A stretch of DNA of 64,000 nt from Alcaligenes faecalis (GCF_005311025.1 NZ_CP031747.1:2168954-2232953), one strand, 5' to 3'. Positions 46,921 through 56,976 are shown, counted from the stretch's first letter. Notes: generated by a model from the letters alone, not told the origin. Program-made: numbers and translations.

Positions 46921-48951
46921 GTGTCTAGCATGAAATTTGAGCCTGCCTTTCAAGAATTTCCGGGGAGTTCCTTCAAACTTTTCCAACCTTATTTGCCTGC
47001 TGGCGACCAGCCTGCGGCGATTGAGCAGTTGGTTGAGGGGATTGATGATGGCTTGATGTACCAGACCCTTTTGGGGGTAACGGGCTCGGGCAAGACCTAT
47101 ACGATGGCGAACATTATTGCTCGCACCGGGCGTCCGGCCATTGTTCTGGCGCCCAATAAAACCCTGGCGGCGCAGTTGTACGCCGAGATGCGCGAGTTCT
47201 TTCCACGCAACGCCGTGGAGTACTTCGTGTCTTACTACGATTACTACCAGCCCGAGGCCTATGTGCCATCGCGCGATCTGTTTATTGAAAAGGACTCGTC
47301 CATCAATGAACACATCGAGCAGATGCGTTTGTCGGCCACCAAAAGCCTGCTGGAGCGGCCGGACACCATTATTGTGGGCACTGTGTCCTGCATTTACGGT
47401 ATCGGTAATCCCGGCGACTACCATGCGATGGTGCTGACGTTGCGCAAGGGCGACCGTATTGCCCGGCAGGAGCTGCTGGCGCGTCTGGTCGCCATGCAGT
47501 ACGAGCGCAACGATCTGGATTTTCAGCGTGGGATATTTCGTGCTCGTGGTGAAGTGGTCGATATTTTCCCGGCAGAAAACGCGGAGCTGGCCTTGCGAGT
47601 CAGCCTGTTTGATGACGAGATTGAAGAGCTGGAGTTGTTCGATCCGCTGACAGGCAAGGTCGTGCAGAAGCTGAACCGCTTTACCGTGTTCCCTAGCTCG
47701 CATTATGTGACGCCACGCGAAACCGTGTTGAGGGCGATTGAAACCATCAAGCTCGAACTGCGCGAGCGTCTGGAATTTCTGACACGGGAAGGGCATTTGG
47801 TTGAAGCTCAACGCCTGGAGCAGCGCACCCGTTTTGATCTGGAAATGCTGCAGGAGCTGGGCTTTTGCAAAGGCATCGAGAACTACTCTCGCCACTTGTC
47901 AGGAGCAGCGCCTGGCGATCCGCCGCCGACACTGATCGACTACCTGCCGCGTAACTCCCTGATGTTTATCGATGAAAGCCACGTCACTATCGGGCAGTTG
48001 GGCGCCATGTATCGCGGTGACCGCTCGCGTAAAGAAACCCTGGTGCAGTTCGGTTTCCGCCTGCCTTCGGCCATGGATAACCGGCCTTTGAAACTGGAAG
48101 AGTTCGAACGCCGTATGCCGCAAACCGTGTTCGTGTCGGCTACACCCGCTGCCTACGAGCAAGAGCATGCAGACAATGTGGTTGAACAGGTGGTGCGACC
48201 TACCGGACTGGTGGACCCGGAGATCGAGGTTCGCCCGGCTACCACGCAGGTCGATGACTTGCTGGGTGAAATCAAGCTGCGTACTGCGCAGGAAGACCGT
48301 GTATTGGTGACGACGCTGACCAAGCGCATGTCAGAGGATCTGACCGACTACTTGTCAGAGAACGGTATTCGCGTGCGCTACTTGCACTCGGACATTGATA
48401 CGGTGGAACGGGCCGAGATCATCCGGGATCTGCGTCTGGGTGTCTTCGATGTGCTGGTCGGGATCAACCTGCTGCGTGAGGGGCTGGATTTGCCCGAAGT
48501 GTCTCTGGTGGCGATTCTTGATGCGGACAAGGAAGGCTTCCTGCGTTCGGAGCGCAGCCTGATTCAAACCATAGGTCGGGCAGCGCGTAACCTGAACGGT
48601 AAAGCCATTCTGTATGCCGACAGAATGACGGACTCCATGCACCGCGCTATCGAAGAAACCGAGCGCCGTCGTGCCAAGCAGATCGCCTTTAACGAAGAGC
48701 ACGGTATTACGCCGCGCGGCGTGAACAAGGCCGTCCGTGAGTTGATTGATGGTGTTGTTGCCTCGGATCCAACTGCCAGCTTGCGCGAGGATGTGCCGGA
48801 CGAGTTGATTCGCGACGAGAAGGCCGCTGCACGCGAGATCAAGCGTCTGGAAAAAGAGATGATGGACCACGCCCGCAACCTGGAGTTCGAGCAAGCGGCA
48901 GCCGCGCGCGACAAGTTGCAAAGACTGAAGGCCAAACTGCTGATGGCTTGA
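46921..48951 (+). CDS. uvrB: Excinuclease ABC subunit UvrB
   Basis: Damage-verifying helicase-like subunit of nucleotide excision repair. The 676-residue protein has Walker A GVTGSGKT, the beta-hairpin ([20 protein letters not shown]), helicase motif FIDESHVT, motif [11 protein letters not shown] and a C-terminal UvrC-binding UVR domain ([21 protein letters not shown]). The frame starts with GTG 46921; ATG 46930 is an alternative. An extended -10 TGTGATAAT (46894-46902) gives a very short leader. No LexA box is visible, unlike E. coli uvrB. Confidence 0.96.
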   Translation: MSSMKFEPAFQEFPGSSFKLFQPYLPAGDQPAAIEQLVEGIDDGLMYQTLLGVTGSGKTYTMANIIARTGRPAIVLAPNKTLAAQLYAEMREFFPRNAVEYFVSYYDYYQPEAYVPSRDLFIEKDSSINEHIEQMRLSATKSLLERPDTIIVGTVSCIYGIGNPGDYHAMVLTLRKGDRIARQELLARLVAMQYERNDLDFQRGIFRARGEVVDIFPAENAELALRVSLFDDEIEELELFDPLTGKVVQKLNRFTVFPSSHYVTPRETVLRAIETIKLELRERLEFLTREGHLVEAQRLEQRTRFDLEMLQELGFCKGIENYSRHLSGAAPGDPPPTLIDYLPRNSLMFIDESHVTIGQLGAMYRGDRSRKETLVQFGFRLPSAMDNRPLKLEEFERRMPQTVFVSATPAAYEQEHADNVVEQVVRPTGLVDPEIEVRPATTQVDDLLGEIKLRTAQEDRVLVTTLTKRMSEDLTDYLSENGIRVRYLHSDIDTVERAEIIRDLRLGVFDVLVGINLLREGLDLPEVSLVAILDADKEGFLRSERSLIQTIGRAARNLNGKAILYADRMTDSMHRAIEETERRRAKQIAFNEEHGITPRGVNKAVRELIDGVVASDPTASLREDVPDELIRDEKAAAREIKRLEKEMMDHARNLEFEQAAAARDKLQRLKAKLLMA

Positions 48952-49251
48952 TGATTGTTGTGTATTTGCAACTAAAGCTGGACGAAAGCTCAGAAAAAAC
49001 ACCGTTCTGCTACCGGCTTTCATCACTCGGGTGTATTGCTTGATTTATCTCATCTCGAGAAAGTGGTGTATCCGCTAAGCAAAGGTTGCTGCGCCTTTGG
49101 TTTATTCCAAACTTCAAGCAGCTGCGACCGGTTTTTATTGGCAGCTCCCAAACGATACGGATTTGCTGTTTTCAAGGCGATTTTCGGGGTCTGTTTTCAC
49201 CCCGGTTTCATCTTGCCTTATTTGGGGTTTTCCCGCAGACTTTGACGCATT

Positions 49252-49740
49252 ATGAGTAAGGTTCTGTTTGTCTGTACAGGGAATATTTGCCGCTCCCCCA
49301 GCGCCGAAGGTGTCTTGCGCCAACTGGTCGACCAGGCCAGTTTGTCGGAGGCTATTTTGGTGGATTCAGCCGCCACGCATGGCTTTCATGTTGGCGAGCA
49401 TCCTGACACACGCGCACAGATAGCCGCTCGTAAACGCGGTTATGACATCTCTACCTATCAGGCCCGACAGGTCCAGCGCGAGGACTTTCGCAACTTCGAC
49501 CTTATCTTGAGCATGGACTGGGAAAACCACGCTGCCTTGCAGCAAATGTGTCCTCCCATTTATCGTCACAAGCTCATGCTGCTGATGCGCTTTGCCACTG
49601 ACTATGAAGCGGCTACCGTGCCCGATCCTTATTATGGCGGCCAGGATGGCTTTAATAAGGTCATGGACTATATCGAAGATGCCTGCCAGGGCGTGTTCGA
49701 ACTGGTTCGCAAGCGCGTCCCCAATTACCGTGCTGCCTGA
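49252..49740 (+). CDS. Low-molecular-weight protein tyrosine phosphatase
   Basis: A 162-residue phosphatase with the P-loop CTGNICRSP (nucleophile Cys8, Arg14) and the general acid Asp125 in VPDPYYGG. Typical length. It is a single gene between uvrB and iscR, not in an exopolysaccharide locus, so the Wzb role is not supported by context. The 300 bases upstream of it hold only a weak hairpin (CGGGGT/ACCCCG at 49185-49204). Confidence 0.92.
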   Translation: MSKVLFVCTGNICRSPSAEGVLRQLVDQASLSEAILVDSAATHGFHVGEHPDTRAQIAARKRGYDISTYQARQVQREDFRNFDLILSMDWENHAALQQMCPPIYRHKLMLLMRFATDYEAATVPDPYYGGQDGFNKVMDYIEDACQGVFELVRKRVPNYRAA

Positions 49741-49810
49741 GTGGCTACATAACACTTCAGTATAAGTGTAAAAACACACGCTCAAGCACGGTAGTTTCCC
49801 CTGTATTTGC

Positions 49811-49830
49811 TATACTGGACCAAATTGGTC
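49811..49830 (+). promoter_or_regulatory. iscR promoter and IscR-type palindrome
   Basis: A -10 element TATACT (49811-49816) is immediately followed by the perfect palindrome GACCAA-A-TTGGTC (49818-49830), placed to block the promoter. It resembles IscR binding regions of other proteobacteria and predicts autorepression of the isc operon. Confidence 0.7.
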
Positions 49831-49881
49831 GGATTTGCCGTTGGCAGTCCGGCCGCTTTCGCCTTTGGCAAGGAAACTATC

Positions 49882-50358
49882 ATGCGTTTGACGACAAAAG
49901 GGCGTTTCGCCGTAACCGCGATGATCGATCTTGCGCTGCGCCAGCAAAGTGGACCGGTGACGCTCGCAGGCATCAGCCAGCGACAGGGTATCTCGCTCTC
50001 GTATCTTGAACAGTTGTTTGGCAAGTTGCGCCGCCATGAACTGGTCGATAGTGTGCGTGGTCCGGGTGGTGGCTATACGCTTGCGCGTCTGGCTCGCCAC
50101 ATCACCGTTGCTGACATTGTGTTTGCGGTCGATGAGCCCGTTGATGCCACCCAATGCGGTGGCAAGGGTAATTGCAAGCAGGGCACAAACGGGCAGAAAG
50201 GCGAGTGCATGACTCACGAGCTTTGGGCGACGCTTAGTCGTAAAATGGTCGATTATCTGGATTCTGTCTCGCTACAGGACTTGGTTGATCAGCAGCGTCT
50301 GCGTCAGCTCAAGTTGGCCGCTCAGGAAGCCGGCCAGCCAGAAGAATGTACTTTGTAG
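49882..50358 (+). CDS. iscR: Rrf2-family Fe-S regulator IscR
   Basis: A 158-residue regulator sensing Fe-S cluster status. The start MRLTTKGRFAVTAMIDLAL at 49882 (AAGGAA upstream) matches the family; the frame is open 25 codons earlier, but that part is promoter DNA. Winged helix with GISLSYLEQLFGKLRRHELV and GPGGGYTLAR. The cluster ligands are Cys92, Cys98 and Cys109 with His112. E. coli has the third cysteine at 104, so five residues are inserted here (KQGTNGQKGE between the last two cysteines). Confidence 0.94.
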   Translation: MRLTTKGRFAVTAMIDLALRQQSGPVTLAGISQRQGISLSYLEQLFGKLRRHELVDSVRGPGGGYTLARLARHITVADIVFAVDEPVDATQCGGKGNCKQGTNGQKGECMTHELWATLSRKMVDYLDSVSLQDLVDQQRLRQLKLAAQEAGQPEECTL

Positions 50359-50391
50359 TGGGCAAGATCCGCTACTGACCCGGAGTTTTGT

Positions 50392-51585
50392 ATGAGTCGC
50401 GCTCAGCGTATCTATATGGATTATGCCGCCACTACACCGGTAGACCCGCGTGTGGCCGACAGCATGATTCCCTGGTTGACGGAACGATTTGGCAATCCGG
50501 CCTCCAGCAGCCATCCCTATGGGTGGGATGCGGAAGAGGCCGTGGACCAGGCGCGCCGTCAGGTTGCCGCTTTGGTAGGGGCAGAGCCGCGTGAAATTGT
50601 CTGGACCTCCGGTGCTACCGAAGCCATCAATCTGGCGTTAAAAGGTGCCGCGCAGTTTTATCAGTCCAAGGGCCGCCATATTATTACCGTCCGTACGGAA
50701 CACAAGGCCGTGCTGGATACCTGTCTGGCCTTGCAGGACGAAGGGTTTGAAGTCACCTTTCTGGATGTCCTGCCCAGTGGTCTGATTGATCCTCAGGCGT
50801 TTGAACAAGCCATTCGCCCCGACACCATCCTGGCCTCGGTCATGTTGGTGAATAACGAAATAGGCGTGATTCAAGATGTGCAGGCCCTGGGGGCAATGTG
50901 CCGGGAGCACAAGGTGCTGTTCCATGTGGACGCCGCCCAGGCTACCGGCAAGGTGGCGATCAATCTGCAGGAATGGCCGGTGGATTTGATGTCCATGTCT
51001 GCCCACAAGACTTACGGTCCCAAAGGAATCGGTGCCTTGTATATCCGTCGTAAACCGGCGGTGCGCCTGAAAGCGCAGATTCACGGTGGCGGCCACGAAC
51101 GCGGGTTTCGCTCCGGTACGCTGGCCACTCATCAGATCGTGGGCATGGGACGTGCTTTTGAACTGGCTGCCCAGGAGATGGACCAAGACAATCAGCGCAT
51201 CACCGCGCTGCGAGATCGTCTATGGGCCGGCCTGCAGTCTATCCCTGATCTGTTCCTGAATGGCACCTTGGATCAGCGCGTGCCCCACAACCTGAACATC
51301 AGCGTGGATCACATCGAGGGCGAAGCTCTGATGATGGCTCTGACAGATTTGGCAGTGTCCAGTGGCTCGGCCTGTACCTCGGCCAGCCTGGAACCGTCCT
51401 ACGTATTGACGGCTCTGGGTCGTAGTGATCAGTTGGCGCACAGTTCCCTGCGCTTGAGTCTGGGCCGTTTCACGACCGAGCAGGATATTGATGACACGAT
51501 TGCGGCCATCCGTCGTGTGGTTGAACAATTGCGGGCCATCTCTCCCTTGTGGAGTGAGCCTGCTTCGGAGCAGTTCGCGCAATGA
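50392..51585 (+). CDS. iscS: Cysteine desulfurase IscS
   Basis: PLP enzyme that takes sulfur from cysteine and hands it to the scaffold. The 397-residue protein has Lys206 ([10 protein letters not shown]) as the PLP lysine and Cys328 in the flexible loop [17 protein letters not shown] as the persulfide carrier, both at exactly the E. coli IscS positions. It lies 33 bases after iscR and overlaps the iscU-like start by 4 bases (ATGA). Confidence 0.95.
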   Translation: MSRAQRIYMDYAATTPVDPRVADSMIPWLTERFGNPASSSHPYGWDAEEAVDQARRQVAALVGAEPREIVWTSGATEAINLALKGAAQFYQSKGRHIITVRTEHKAVLDTCLALQDEGFEVTFLDVLPSGLIDPQAFEQAIRPDTILASVMLVNNEIGVIQDVQALGAMCREHKVLFHVDAAQATGKVAINLQEWPVDLMSMSAHKTYGPKGIGALYIRRKPAVRLKAQIHGGGHERGFRSGTLATHQIVGMGRAFELAAQEMDQDNQRITALRDRLWAGLQSIPDLFLNGTLDQRVPHNLNISVDHIEGEALMMALTDLAVSSGSACTSASLEPSYVLTALGRSDQLAHSSLRLSLGRFTTEQDIDDTIAAIRRVVEQLRAISPLWSEPASEQFAQ

Positions 51586-51965
51586 TATATAGTGACGCTG
51601 TCATGGAGCATTTCCTGCACCCGCGTCATGTGGGTGTCATGAACAGCAGTGATGCTGACGTAGGTACAGGGGAAGCGGGAAGTCACGAAACCGGGGCCTT
51701 GATTCGCATCCAGCTCAAGGTATCGGAGCAGGGCCAGATTCAGGATAGCTGTTTCAAGGCTTATGGCTGTGGCTGTACCATCGCTGCCGCCTCGTTTGCG
51801 ACACAGTGGCTGCAAGGTCGCAGTCTGGAGCAGGCAGCTCAGTTCTCGTCTACAGATGTGCAGCAAGCGCTGGAATTGCCGCCGGTCAAAGTGCATTGTG
51901 CTTTGTTGGCCCAGGAGGCGGTTCAGGCCGCTATTGCCTCGGTACAGAACAAAGGCGCGTTTTAG
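51582..51965 (+). CDS. IscU-like Fe-S scaffold lacking Cys37 and Asp39
   Basis: The 127-residue protein aligns without gaps to E. coli IscU over residues 1-120 ([36 protein letters not shown]). The cluster ligand positions are altered: canonical Cys37 and Asp39 (PACGD) are Thr37 and Ala39 (SHETGA), while Cys63, His105 and Cys106 remain and an extra Cys65 appears (YGCGC). Assembly or release of a cluster in the usual ligand set is therefore unlikely without change. It is coupled to iscS by a 4-base overlap. It could be a specialised scaffold or sulfur acceptor; the symbol is withheld for that reason. Confidence 0.85.
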   Translation: MIYSDAVMEHFLHPRHVGVMNSSDADVGTGEAGSHETGALIRIQLKVSEQGQIQDSCFKAYGCGCTIAAASFATQWLQGRSLEQAAQFSSTDVQQALELPPVKVHCALLAQEAVQAAIASVQNKGAF

Positions 51966-52019
51966 TTGTCCAAGCCTGAAGGCTGAATATTCTTTCAGGT
52001 TTATAGAAAGGAAAAGATT

Positions 52020-52343
52020 ATGTCTATTTCTCTTACTCAGCCCGCCGCAGAACATATCCAGCGTCATTTGAAAAAACGCGGGGGCGGTTTGGGGCTACGT
52101 TTGGGTGTACGTCTGACCGGTTGCTCGGGTCTGGCCTACAAGCTGGATTTTGTTGATGAGCCGGTTGAAGGCGATCAACTGTTTGAAGAGCACGGCGTTA
52201 AACTGTTTGTTGATCCTAAAAGCCTGCCCTTTATTGACGGCACGCGTCTGGATTATGGCCGTGATGGCCTCAATGAAGGTTTCAAGTTCATCAATCCAAA
52301 CGAGAAAGCCTCCTGCGGGTGTGGCGAATCGTTTACCGTGTAG
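52020..52343 (+). CDS. iscA: A-type Fe-S carrier IscA
   Basis: A 107-residue A-type carrier with all three ligand cysteines Cys35, Cys99 and Cys101 (TGCSG, CGCGESF). AAGGAAAAG precedes the ATG. It lies 54 bases after the iscU-like gene and six before the methylglyoxal-synthase-like gene. It lacks any anomaly, in contrast to the scaffold gene upstream. Confidence 0.94.
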   Translation: MSISLTQPAAEHIQRHLKKRGGGLGLRLGVRLTGCSGLAYKLDFVDEPVEGDQLFEEHGVKLFVDPKSLPFIDGTRLDYGRDGLNEGFKFINPNEKASCGCGESFTV

Positions 52344-52349
52344 GAACTC

Positions 52350-53228
52350 ATGTCATTACGTTTCGGTTTGGCGGCCAATCAATTGCACCATGATTCGGCA
52401 GATGCGGCTTTGTTTCAGTGGTTGCGGCGCTCAGCCAGCGGTATTCGCGAATTGGAAGTTGAGCTTTACACGGTCGGTCGTACCTGTAATGCCATCGAGC
52501 GGTCGGGCCTGCTGGAAGGCTATGGCGGCCTGGTTCGCTATCCCTATGGTCGTGATGGCGGTTTGATGAAGCTGGTGGCCCGGGTCACGCAAAGCCCGGA
52601 TGGTACACCGCCTTTTGATGGCGCCATTTACCTGATTGACCCGGTAGACCCTTCCTCCATTTTTCCGGAAGCACTGGCGCTCAAGCGCCAATGCATCACG
52701 CATGGCCGTCCTTTCATTTCTACCTTGATGGGTGCAATTGAATGGATTGAAGTGGAGCGTGTCAGCCGCGGTTTGTGGCCCGATTCCAGCTGCAAACGTA
52801 TTTTTGACTTCCCTAATCAAACCTTGGCCATGATTGCGCACGATGCACTCAAGGACAAGATGATTGAGTTTGCCGACAAGCATTTTGATTTGCTGTCTCG
52901 CTTTGGCCAACGCGTGGGAACTGGGACGACAAGCCGCTTGTTGAATGAGCTGGCCTGGTCTAAAGGTTGGCCCAAGGACACACCCTGGATTCAGTCATAT
53001 CTAAGTGGTCCTTTGGGTGGCGATGCGCAAATTGCCGAGCTGGTGCTGGAAAATCGTTGTCAACGTGTCATCTTCTTTGAAGACCCGCACGTTGCGCGTC
53101 AGCACGAGGCTGACATCCAGTTGCTGGAGCGTGCGGTGCGCGTGGTGGCAGACAAGGCTTCGTGTTTTTCTTCGCCTGAGGTAGCTCATAAATGGGCGCA
53201 GGCGGTGATGCGTTTGCCGGTGGATTAA
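52350..53228 (+). CDS. Tandem methylglyoxal-synthase-like protein
   Basis: A 292-residue protein made of two MgsA-like halves. The C-terminal half (about 158-290) keeps the full active-site set of E. coli MgsA: His164, Asp165, Lys168 (AHDALK), Thr191, Thr193, Thr194 (TGTT), Ser219, Gly220, Asp225 (SGPLGGD), Asp245, His252 and Asp255. The N-terminal half (about 1-138) keeps the fold pattern and the Asp71/Asp91 equivalents (GRDGG, LIDP) but has lost the His-Asp pair, the Thr loop and the SGP loop, so it is probably inactive or regulatory. Predicted to convert dihydroxyacetone phosphate to methylglyoxal and phosphate. Usual MgsA length is about 150. Six bases after iscA, in the same operon. Confidence 0.82.
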   Translation: MSLRFGLAANQLHHDSADAALFQWLRRSASGIRELEVELYTVGRTCNAIERSGLLEGYGGLVRYPYGRDGGLMKLVARVTQSPDGTPPFDGAIYLIDPVDPSSIFPEALALKRQCITHGRPFISTLMGAIEWIEVERVSRGLWPDSSCKRIFDFPNQTLAMIAHDALKDKMIEFADKHFDLLSRFGQRVGTGTTSRLLNELAWSKGWPKDTPWIQSYLSGPLGGDAQIAELVLENRCQRVIFFEDPHVARQHEADIQLLERAVRVVADKASCFSSPEVAHKWAQAVMRLPVD

Positions 53229-53299
53229 TTGCCTGCAAATCGTACTCGCAGCACAGGTGCAACACGGTGAAGCTATGAACCTGGATTCGCAATAAAAAG

Positions 53300-53324
53300 A
53301 GGACGCTTTCGAGCGTCCTTTTTT
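53300..53324 (+). terminator. Rho-independent terminator of the isc operon
   Basis: AGGACGCT (53300-53307), loop TTCG, AGCGTCCT (53312-53319), then a T run. Confidence 0.93.
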
Positions 53325-53517
53325 GTTTCGGCATGACGTGTTGCTGAGCAAGTTTTCAGACTGCGCGAAAGTCGCTGATAGCTGCTTTAGCAACGGCCGG
53401 GACGGGGGCTGCTTGATTCGCGCATGGGGGCTCTCTAGACTACAGTTCGTGATTGGCAAGCACTGCAAACACAATGTCGCCTGATCAATGGGCAGTTTGT
53501 GGATACTGGAGGTAGGC

Positions 53518-54534
53518 TTGAATCGACGCATGATCTTGAAAGCGACCGGCGCGGGTATCGCCGCCCGGCTTGGTGTTCCTGTTTCTTCTCTGGGTGCTAT
53601 GTTTGCCACGGCTCCGGCACGTGCGCAGCAGGCCGATACGTTTCCCTCCGGGCCTGTGCGTATTGTTGTTCCGGTGAATCCGGGCGGCAACGCTGACCGT
53701 ATCGCACGGATGCTCGCGCAAAATCTTGCCAAATTGTGGCAACAAACGGTGATTGTGGATAATGTGCCCGGCGCTCACACCAGCCTTGGCGTCAACCGGG
53801 TAGTTCGTGCAGCCCCAAACGGGCATACGCTCTTGTCTAGCGGGGATCAGCTTGCGATCAACGCTGCCCTCGGTCGCAAGCTGCCCTATAGCGAGACGGA
53901 GGTCCGTGGCGTGACCCGCACTATTGTTAATTCGCAGGTGCTGGTGGTGCGTCCCGGTCTGGGCGTTAAGCACTTTGATGACTACGTGGCACTTCTTAAA
54001 CGTCAGCCTGGCGAAGTATCTGCAGCGCTGCCGATTGGTTACGGCAGTATTTATCATCTGGCCGTCGAGATGCTTAACCAGCGTTTGGGTACGCAAACCA
54101 ATAACATTCCCTACGCGGGAGGGGCCCCCGCTATGTTGGACATACTGGGCGGGCATGTTGACGGAGCACTTATTGATATCTCTGGAACAATCCAGAACAT
54201 TCAGAAGCGTGAGCTCATCCCTCTGGCGGTGACCTCGCCGGAGCGCTCGAAGGTTTTACCGGATGTTCCTACTTTTCATGAGTTGGGTGTTTCTGATTTC
54301 GTGATCGAAAGCTGGCAGGGCGTCTTTGTGCCACGTGCCACGCCCAATAAGGTAGTTGAGGTGTTAAATCGCGATATCACGGCTGTACTGCGTTCACGCG
54401 AATTTGCTGAGCCATTGGAGGAGCAGGGCTTTGTGATCGCGCCTGATTCGGCTGAGTCTCTGGATCAGATCGTGGCACGTGATATTGCCCTGTTTCGTAA
54501 AGTGGCGGCAACTGCTGGCATCAAGCCCGAATGA
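53518..54534 (+). CDS. Bug-family (TctC-like) periplasmic solute-binding protein
   Basis: Extracytoplasmic receptor of the tripartite tricarboxylate type, abundant in Alcaligenaceae. The signal region has RR-M-I-L-K (Tat-like or Sec) and cleavage near ARAQQA, then the canonical PVRIVVPVNPGGNADRIARML and PYAGGAPAMLDILGGHVDGAL ligand loops and LPDVPTFHELGV. The start is TTG 53518, because GGAGG (53508-53512) is five bases upstream (338 residues). No TctA/TctB permease adjoins; such orphans are common. The ligand is probably a carboxylate. Confidence 0.88.
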   Translation: MNRRMILKATGAGIAARLGVPVSSLGAMFATAPARAQQADTFPSGPVRIVVPVNPGGNADRIARMLAQNLAKLWQQTVIVDNVPGAHTSLGVNRVVRAAPNGHTLLSSGDQLAINAALGRKLPYSETEVRGVTRTIVNSQVLVVRPGLGVKHFDDYVALLKRQPGEVSAALPIGYGSIYHLAVEMLNQRLGTQTNNIPYAGGAPAMLDILGGHVDGALIDISGTIQNIQKRELIPLAVTSPERSKVLPDVPTFHELGVSDFVIESWQGVFVPRATPNKVVEVLNRDITAVLRSREFAEPLEEQGFVIAPDSAESLDQIVARDIALFRKVAATAGIKPE

Positions 54535-54620
54535 AGTCTGCCCTTACAGGTGTAGGGCTGGCTAATGATGAGATTGGAGCGGGGGTTTGTTCAGGGACCG
54601 GGAAGAATAGCTGCGTATCT

Positions 54621-54638
54621 GTGTATGTGTATGTGTAT
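54621..54638. repeat. Short hexanucleotide microsatellite
   Basis: GTGTAT repeated three times in the intergenic space between converging genes; not in a coding region I accept. Confidence 0.7.
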
Positions 54639-54658
54639 GCGGGGTCGAGGATGCATAA

Positions 54659-54688
54659 AAAAACGCGCGGTCTTGACCGCGCGTTTTT
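54659..54688 (-). terminator. Terminator of the prfB-SDR-lysS operon
   Basis: ACGCGCGGTC/GACCGCGCGT stem with A and T runs on both sides (54659-54688). On the minus strand it ends in seven T, sixteen bases after the lysS stop. Confidence 0.92.
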
Positions 54689-54703
54689 CTGTCTTGAGAC
54701 TGA

Positions 54704-56227
54704 TTAGTCCTCGCGACGCAGGTGCGGGAACAGGATTACGTCACGGATAGCAGGGCTATCGGTCAGCAACATGACCAGTCGGTCGATACCGATACCGCAG
54801 CCGCCTGTAGGGGGCATGCCGTATTCCAGCGCACGGATGTAGTCCGCGTCATAGAACATGGCCTCTTCGTCGCCAGCGTCCTTGGCCTGAACCTGGGCCT
54901 GGAAACGTGCGGCTTGATCTTCAGGATCGTTCAACTCCGAGAAACCATTGGCAATTTCGCGACCAGTAATGAACAGCTCAAAGCGTTCGGTAATGCCTTC
55001 CTGGGTGTCCGAGGCGCGTGCCAGTGGCGACACTTCCACGGGGTAGTCCACGATGAAGGTAGGGTGCCACAGCTTGGATTCTGCAGTTTCTTCAAACAGA
55101 GCCAGTTGCAAGGCACCCAGGCCGGCATCACGCAGTGGCGGCGAGTTCACGTCCACTTTCAGGCGAGCCAGTTCGGTACGCAAGAACTGGATGTCTTCCA
55201 GTTGCTCGATCTGGTAGGAAGGAGCGTACTTCATGATGGCGCCGGTAATGGTCAGGCGATCAAAAGGCAGGCTCAGATCCAGTTCGCGTTCCTGGTACTG
55301 CAGGGTAGCGGTACCACGGGCGCTGATCGCGGCTTCGCGTATCAGGTTTTCGGTGAAGTCCATCAGCCACTGGTAATCCGTGTAGGCTGCGTAGAACTCC
55401 ATCATGGTGAATTCGGGGTTGTGACGAGGGCTGACGCCTTCGTTACGGAAGTTGCGGTTGATCTCGAACACGCGCTCGAAACCGCCCACGATCAAACGCT
55501 TCAGGTACAGCTCGGGAGCAATACGCAGGTACATTTCCATGTCCAGCGCATTGTGGTGGGTCACAAAGGGTTTGGCCGATGCGCCACCCGGAATGGGGTG
55601 CAGCATGGGGGTTTCCACTTCCAGGAAGTTGGCCTGGGCCATGTGCTGGCGCAGGCTGCTCATGACCTTGCTGCGGGCCAGGAAGGTTTGACGGGTGTCT
55701 TCACCCATGATCAGGTCTACGTAGCGCTGACGGTACTTCAATTCCTGGTCAGCCAGACCGTGGAATTTGTCGGGCAGGGGGCGCAGGGACTTGGCCAGCA
55801 GGCGCACGCTGGAAGCATGTACGGACAGCTCGCCCTTATTGGTTTTGAAGACTGTGCCTTCCACGGCCAGGATGTCACCGATATCCCAGCCCTTGAATTC
55901 CGCGTAGTTTTCTTCGCCCAGTGCGGCTTTGTCCAGGTAGATCTGGATGCGGCCGGAAGCATCTTGCAGTGTGGCAAAACTGGCTTTACCCATGACACGC
56001 TTGAGCATCATGCGGCCAGCTACTTTCACGACTTTATTGGTTGCAGCCAGGGCATCCTTGTCCTGCTCGCCGTACTGGCTGTGCAGCTCGGCAGCGTGGG
56101 CGTCAGGGCGAAAATCGTTGGGGTAGGCGATGCCGTTTTCGCGCAGGCGGTCCAGTTTGGAACGACGCTCGGCGATCAGGCGGTTTTCGTCTACGACGGG
56201 GGCGGAAGTGTCTAGCGGTTCAGTCAT
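54704..56227 (-). CDS. lysS: Lysyl-tRNA synthetase, class II
   Basis: A 507-residue class II synthetase: N-terminal OB fold for anticodon binding ([21 protein letters not shown]), motif 1 ([16 protein letters not shown]), motif 2 ([30 protein letters not shown]) and motif 3 ([15 protein letters not shown]). Normal length. Last gene of the prfB-SDR-lysS group, with 11 bases from the SDR gene. Confidence 0.97.
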   Translation of the reverse strand: MTEPLDTSAPVVDENRLIAERRSKLDRLRENGIAYPNDFRPDAHAAELHSQYGEQDKDALAATNKVVKVAGRMMLKRVMGKASFATLQDASGRIQIYLDKAALGEENYAEFKGWDIGDILAVEGTVFKTNKGELSVHASSVRLLAKSLRPLPDKFHGLADQELKYRQRYVDLIMGEDTRQTFLARSKVMSSLRQHMAQANFLEVETPMLHPIPGGASAKPFVTHHNALDMEMYLRIAPELYLKRLIVGGFERVFEINRNFRNEGVSPRHNPEFTMMEFYAAYTDYQWLMDFTENLIREAAISARGTATLQYQERELDLSLPFDRLTITGAIMKYAPSYQIEQLEDIQFLRTELARLKVDVNSPPLRDAGLGALQLALFEETAESKLWHPTFIVDYPVEVSPLARASDTQEGITERFELFITGREIANGFSELNDPEDQAARFQAQVQAKDAGDEEAMFYDADYIRALEYGMPPTGGCGIGIDRLVMLLTDSPAIRDVILFPHLRRED

Positions 56228-56238
56228 TGTGTCAGTAC

Positions 56239-56976
56239 TTATTCGTAGTGGCGGATGTCATCCAGGACGTGCTGGCCAAAATCCGGGCTGTTCAGGTGGC
56301 GCAAAATGCGCTCGGCCGTATCGTCCGGGCTGCTTAGCTGACCTTGTTGATGCAGGTCGATAAAGCGGCTCAGGTTCGGGAACTGGTCGCGGGATTGGCT
56401 ACGGATATGGCCTTGCATATCGGTATCGACCACGCCAGGGGCCAGAGAGCAAACGGCCAGCTCGGGATTCTCCAGCTTCAGGGTTTGCGTATAAAAATCC
56501 AGCGCTGCCTTGCTGCAGCCGTACACGGCCCAGCCCGAGACGGGTTTGCGGCCAGCACCAGAGGATATATTGAGCACCTGGCGTTGGGCATCCTTGGGGG
56601 CGCCTTGCAAGAAGGCGGCGGTCAGGCTCATGACACTGGCGACATTCAATTGCAGCGCCTGTGTAATGGCCTGGGCATCGAGCAGGTGGCTGGCCTGCCC
56701 AACGGGATCAACCGTGCCCGCATTATTAATGAGGACGTAGCGTTGAGCCTGTGTCTGGCTGATCAAGGCTTGCAGAGCCTTGGCAGCCTGTTGTGCGCCT
56801 TCCGCGCTGGCCAGATCCACTTGCAGATGTTGATGAGCCCCTTGGGGCGCATCCAGTTGCAGTTCGCTGCGGGCCAAAGTGATCAACTGATGGCCAGCGG
56901 CCAGTGCCTGACGTGCCAGGGACAAGCCCAGACCGCGAGAGGCACCGCTTAGAACAGTCAGCGTGGAAGTGTGCAT
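56239..56976 (-). CDS. Short-chain dehydrogenase/reductase (sepiapterin-reductase-like)
   Basis: A 245-residue NAD(P)-dependent oxidoreductase: cofactor loop SGASRGLG (10-17), NNAG, catalytic Ser in NISSGAG and the YxxxK motif YGCSK. The overall pattern is close to benzil/sepiapterin-reductase-type SDRs. It starts one base after the prfB stop and ends 11 bases before lysS, so it is translated from the same message. The substrate is unknown, and a link to translation is not evident. Confidence 0.88.
   Translation of the reverse strand: MHTSTLTVLSGASRGLGLSLARQALAAGHQLITLARSELQLDAPQGAHQHLQVDLASAEGAQQAAKALQALISQTQAQRYVLINNAGTVDPVGQASHLLDAQAITQALQLNVASVMSLTAAFLQGAPKDAQRQVLNISSGAGRKPVSGWAVYGCSKAALDFYTQTLKLENPELAVCSLAPGVVDTDMQGHIRSQSRDQFPNLSRFIDLHQQGQLSSPDDTAERILRHLNSPDFGQHVLDDIRHYE

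Noticed and set aside
54621-54638. GTGTAT triplet repeat as a phase-variation tract
   Set aside because: Only three units, in non-coding DNA between converging genes, without a promoter to vary.
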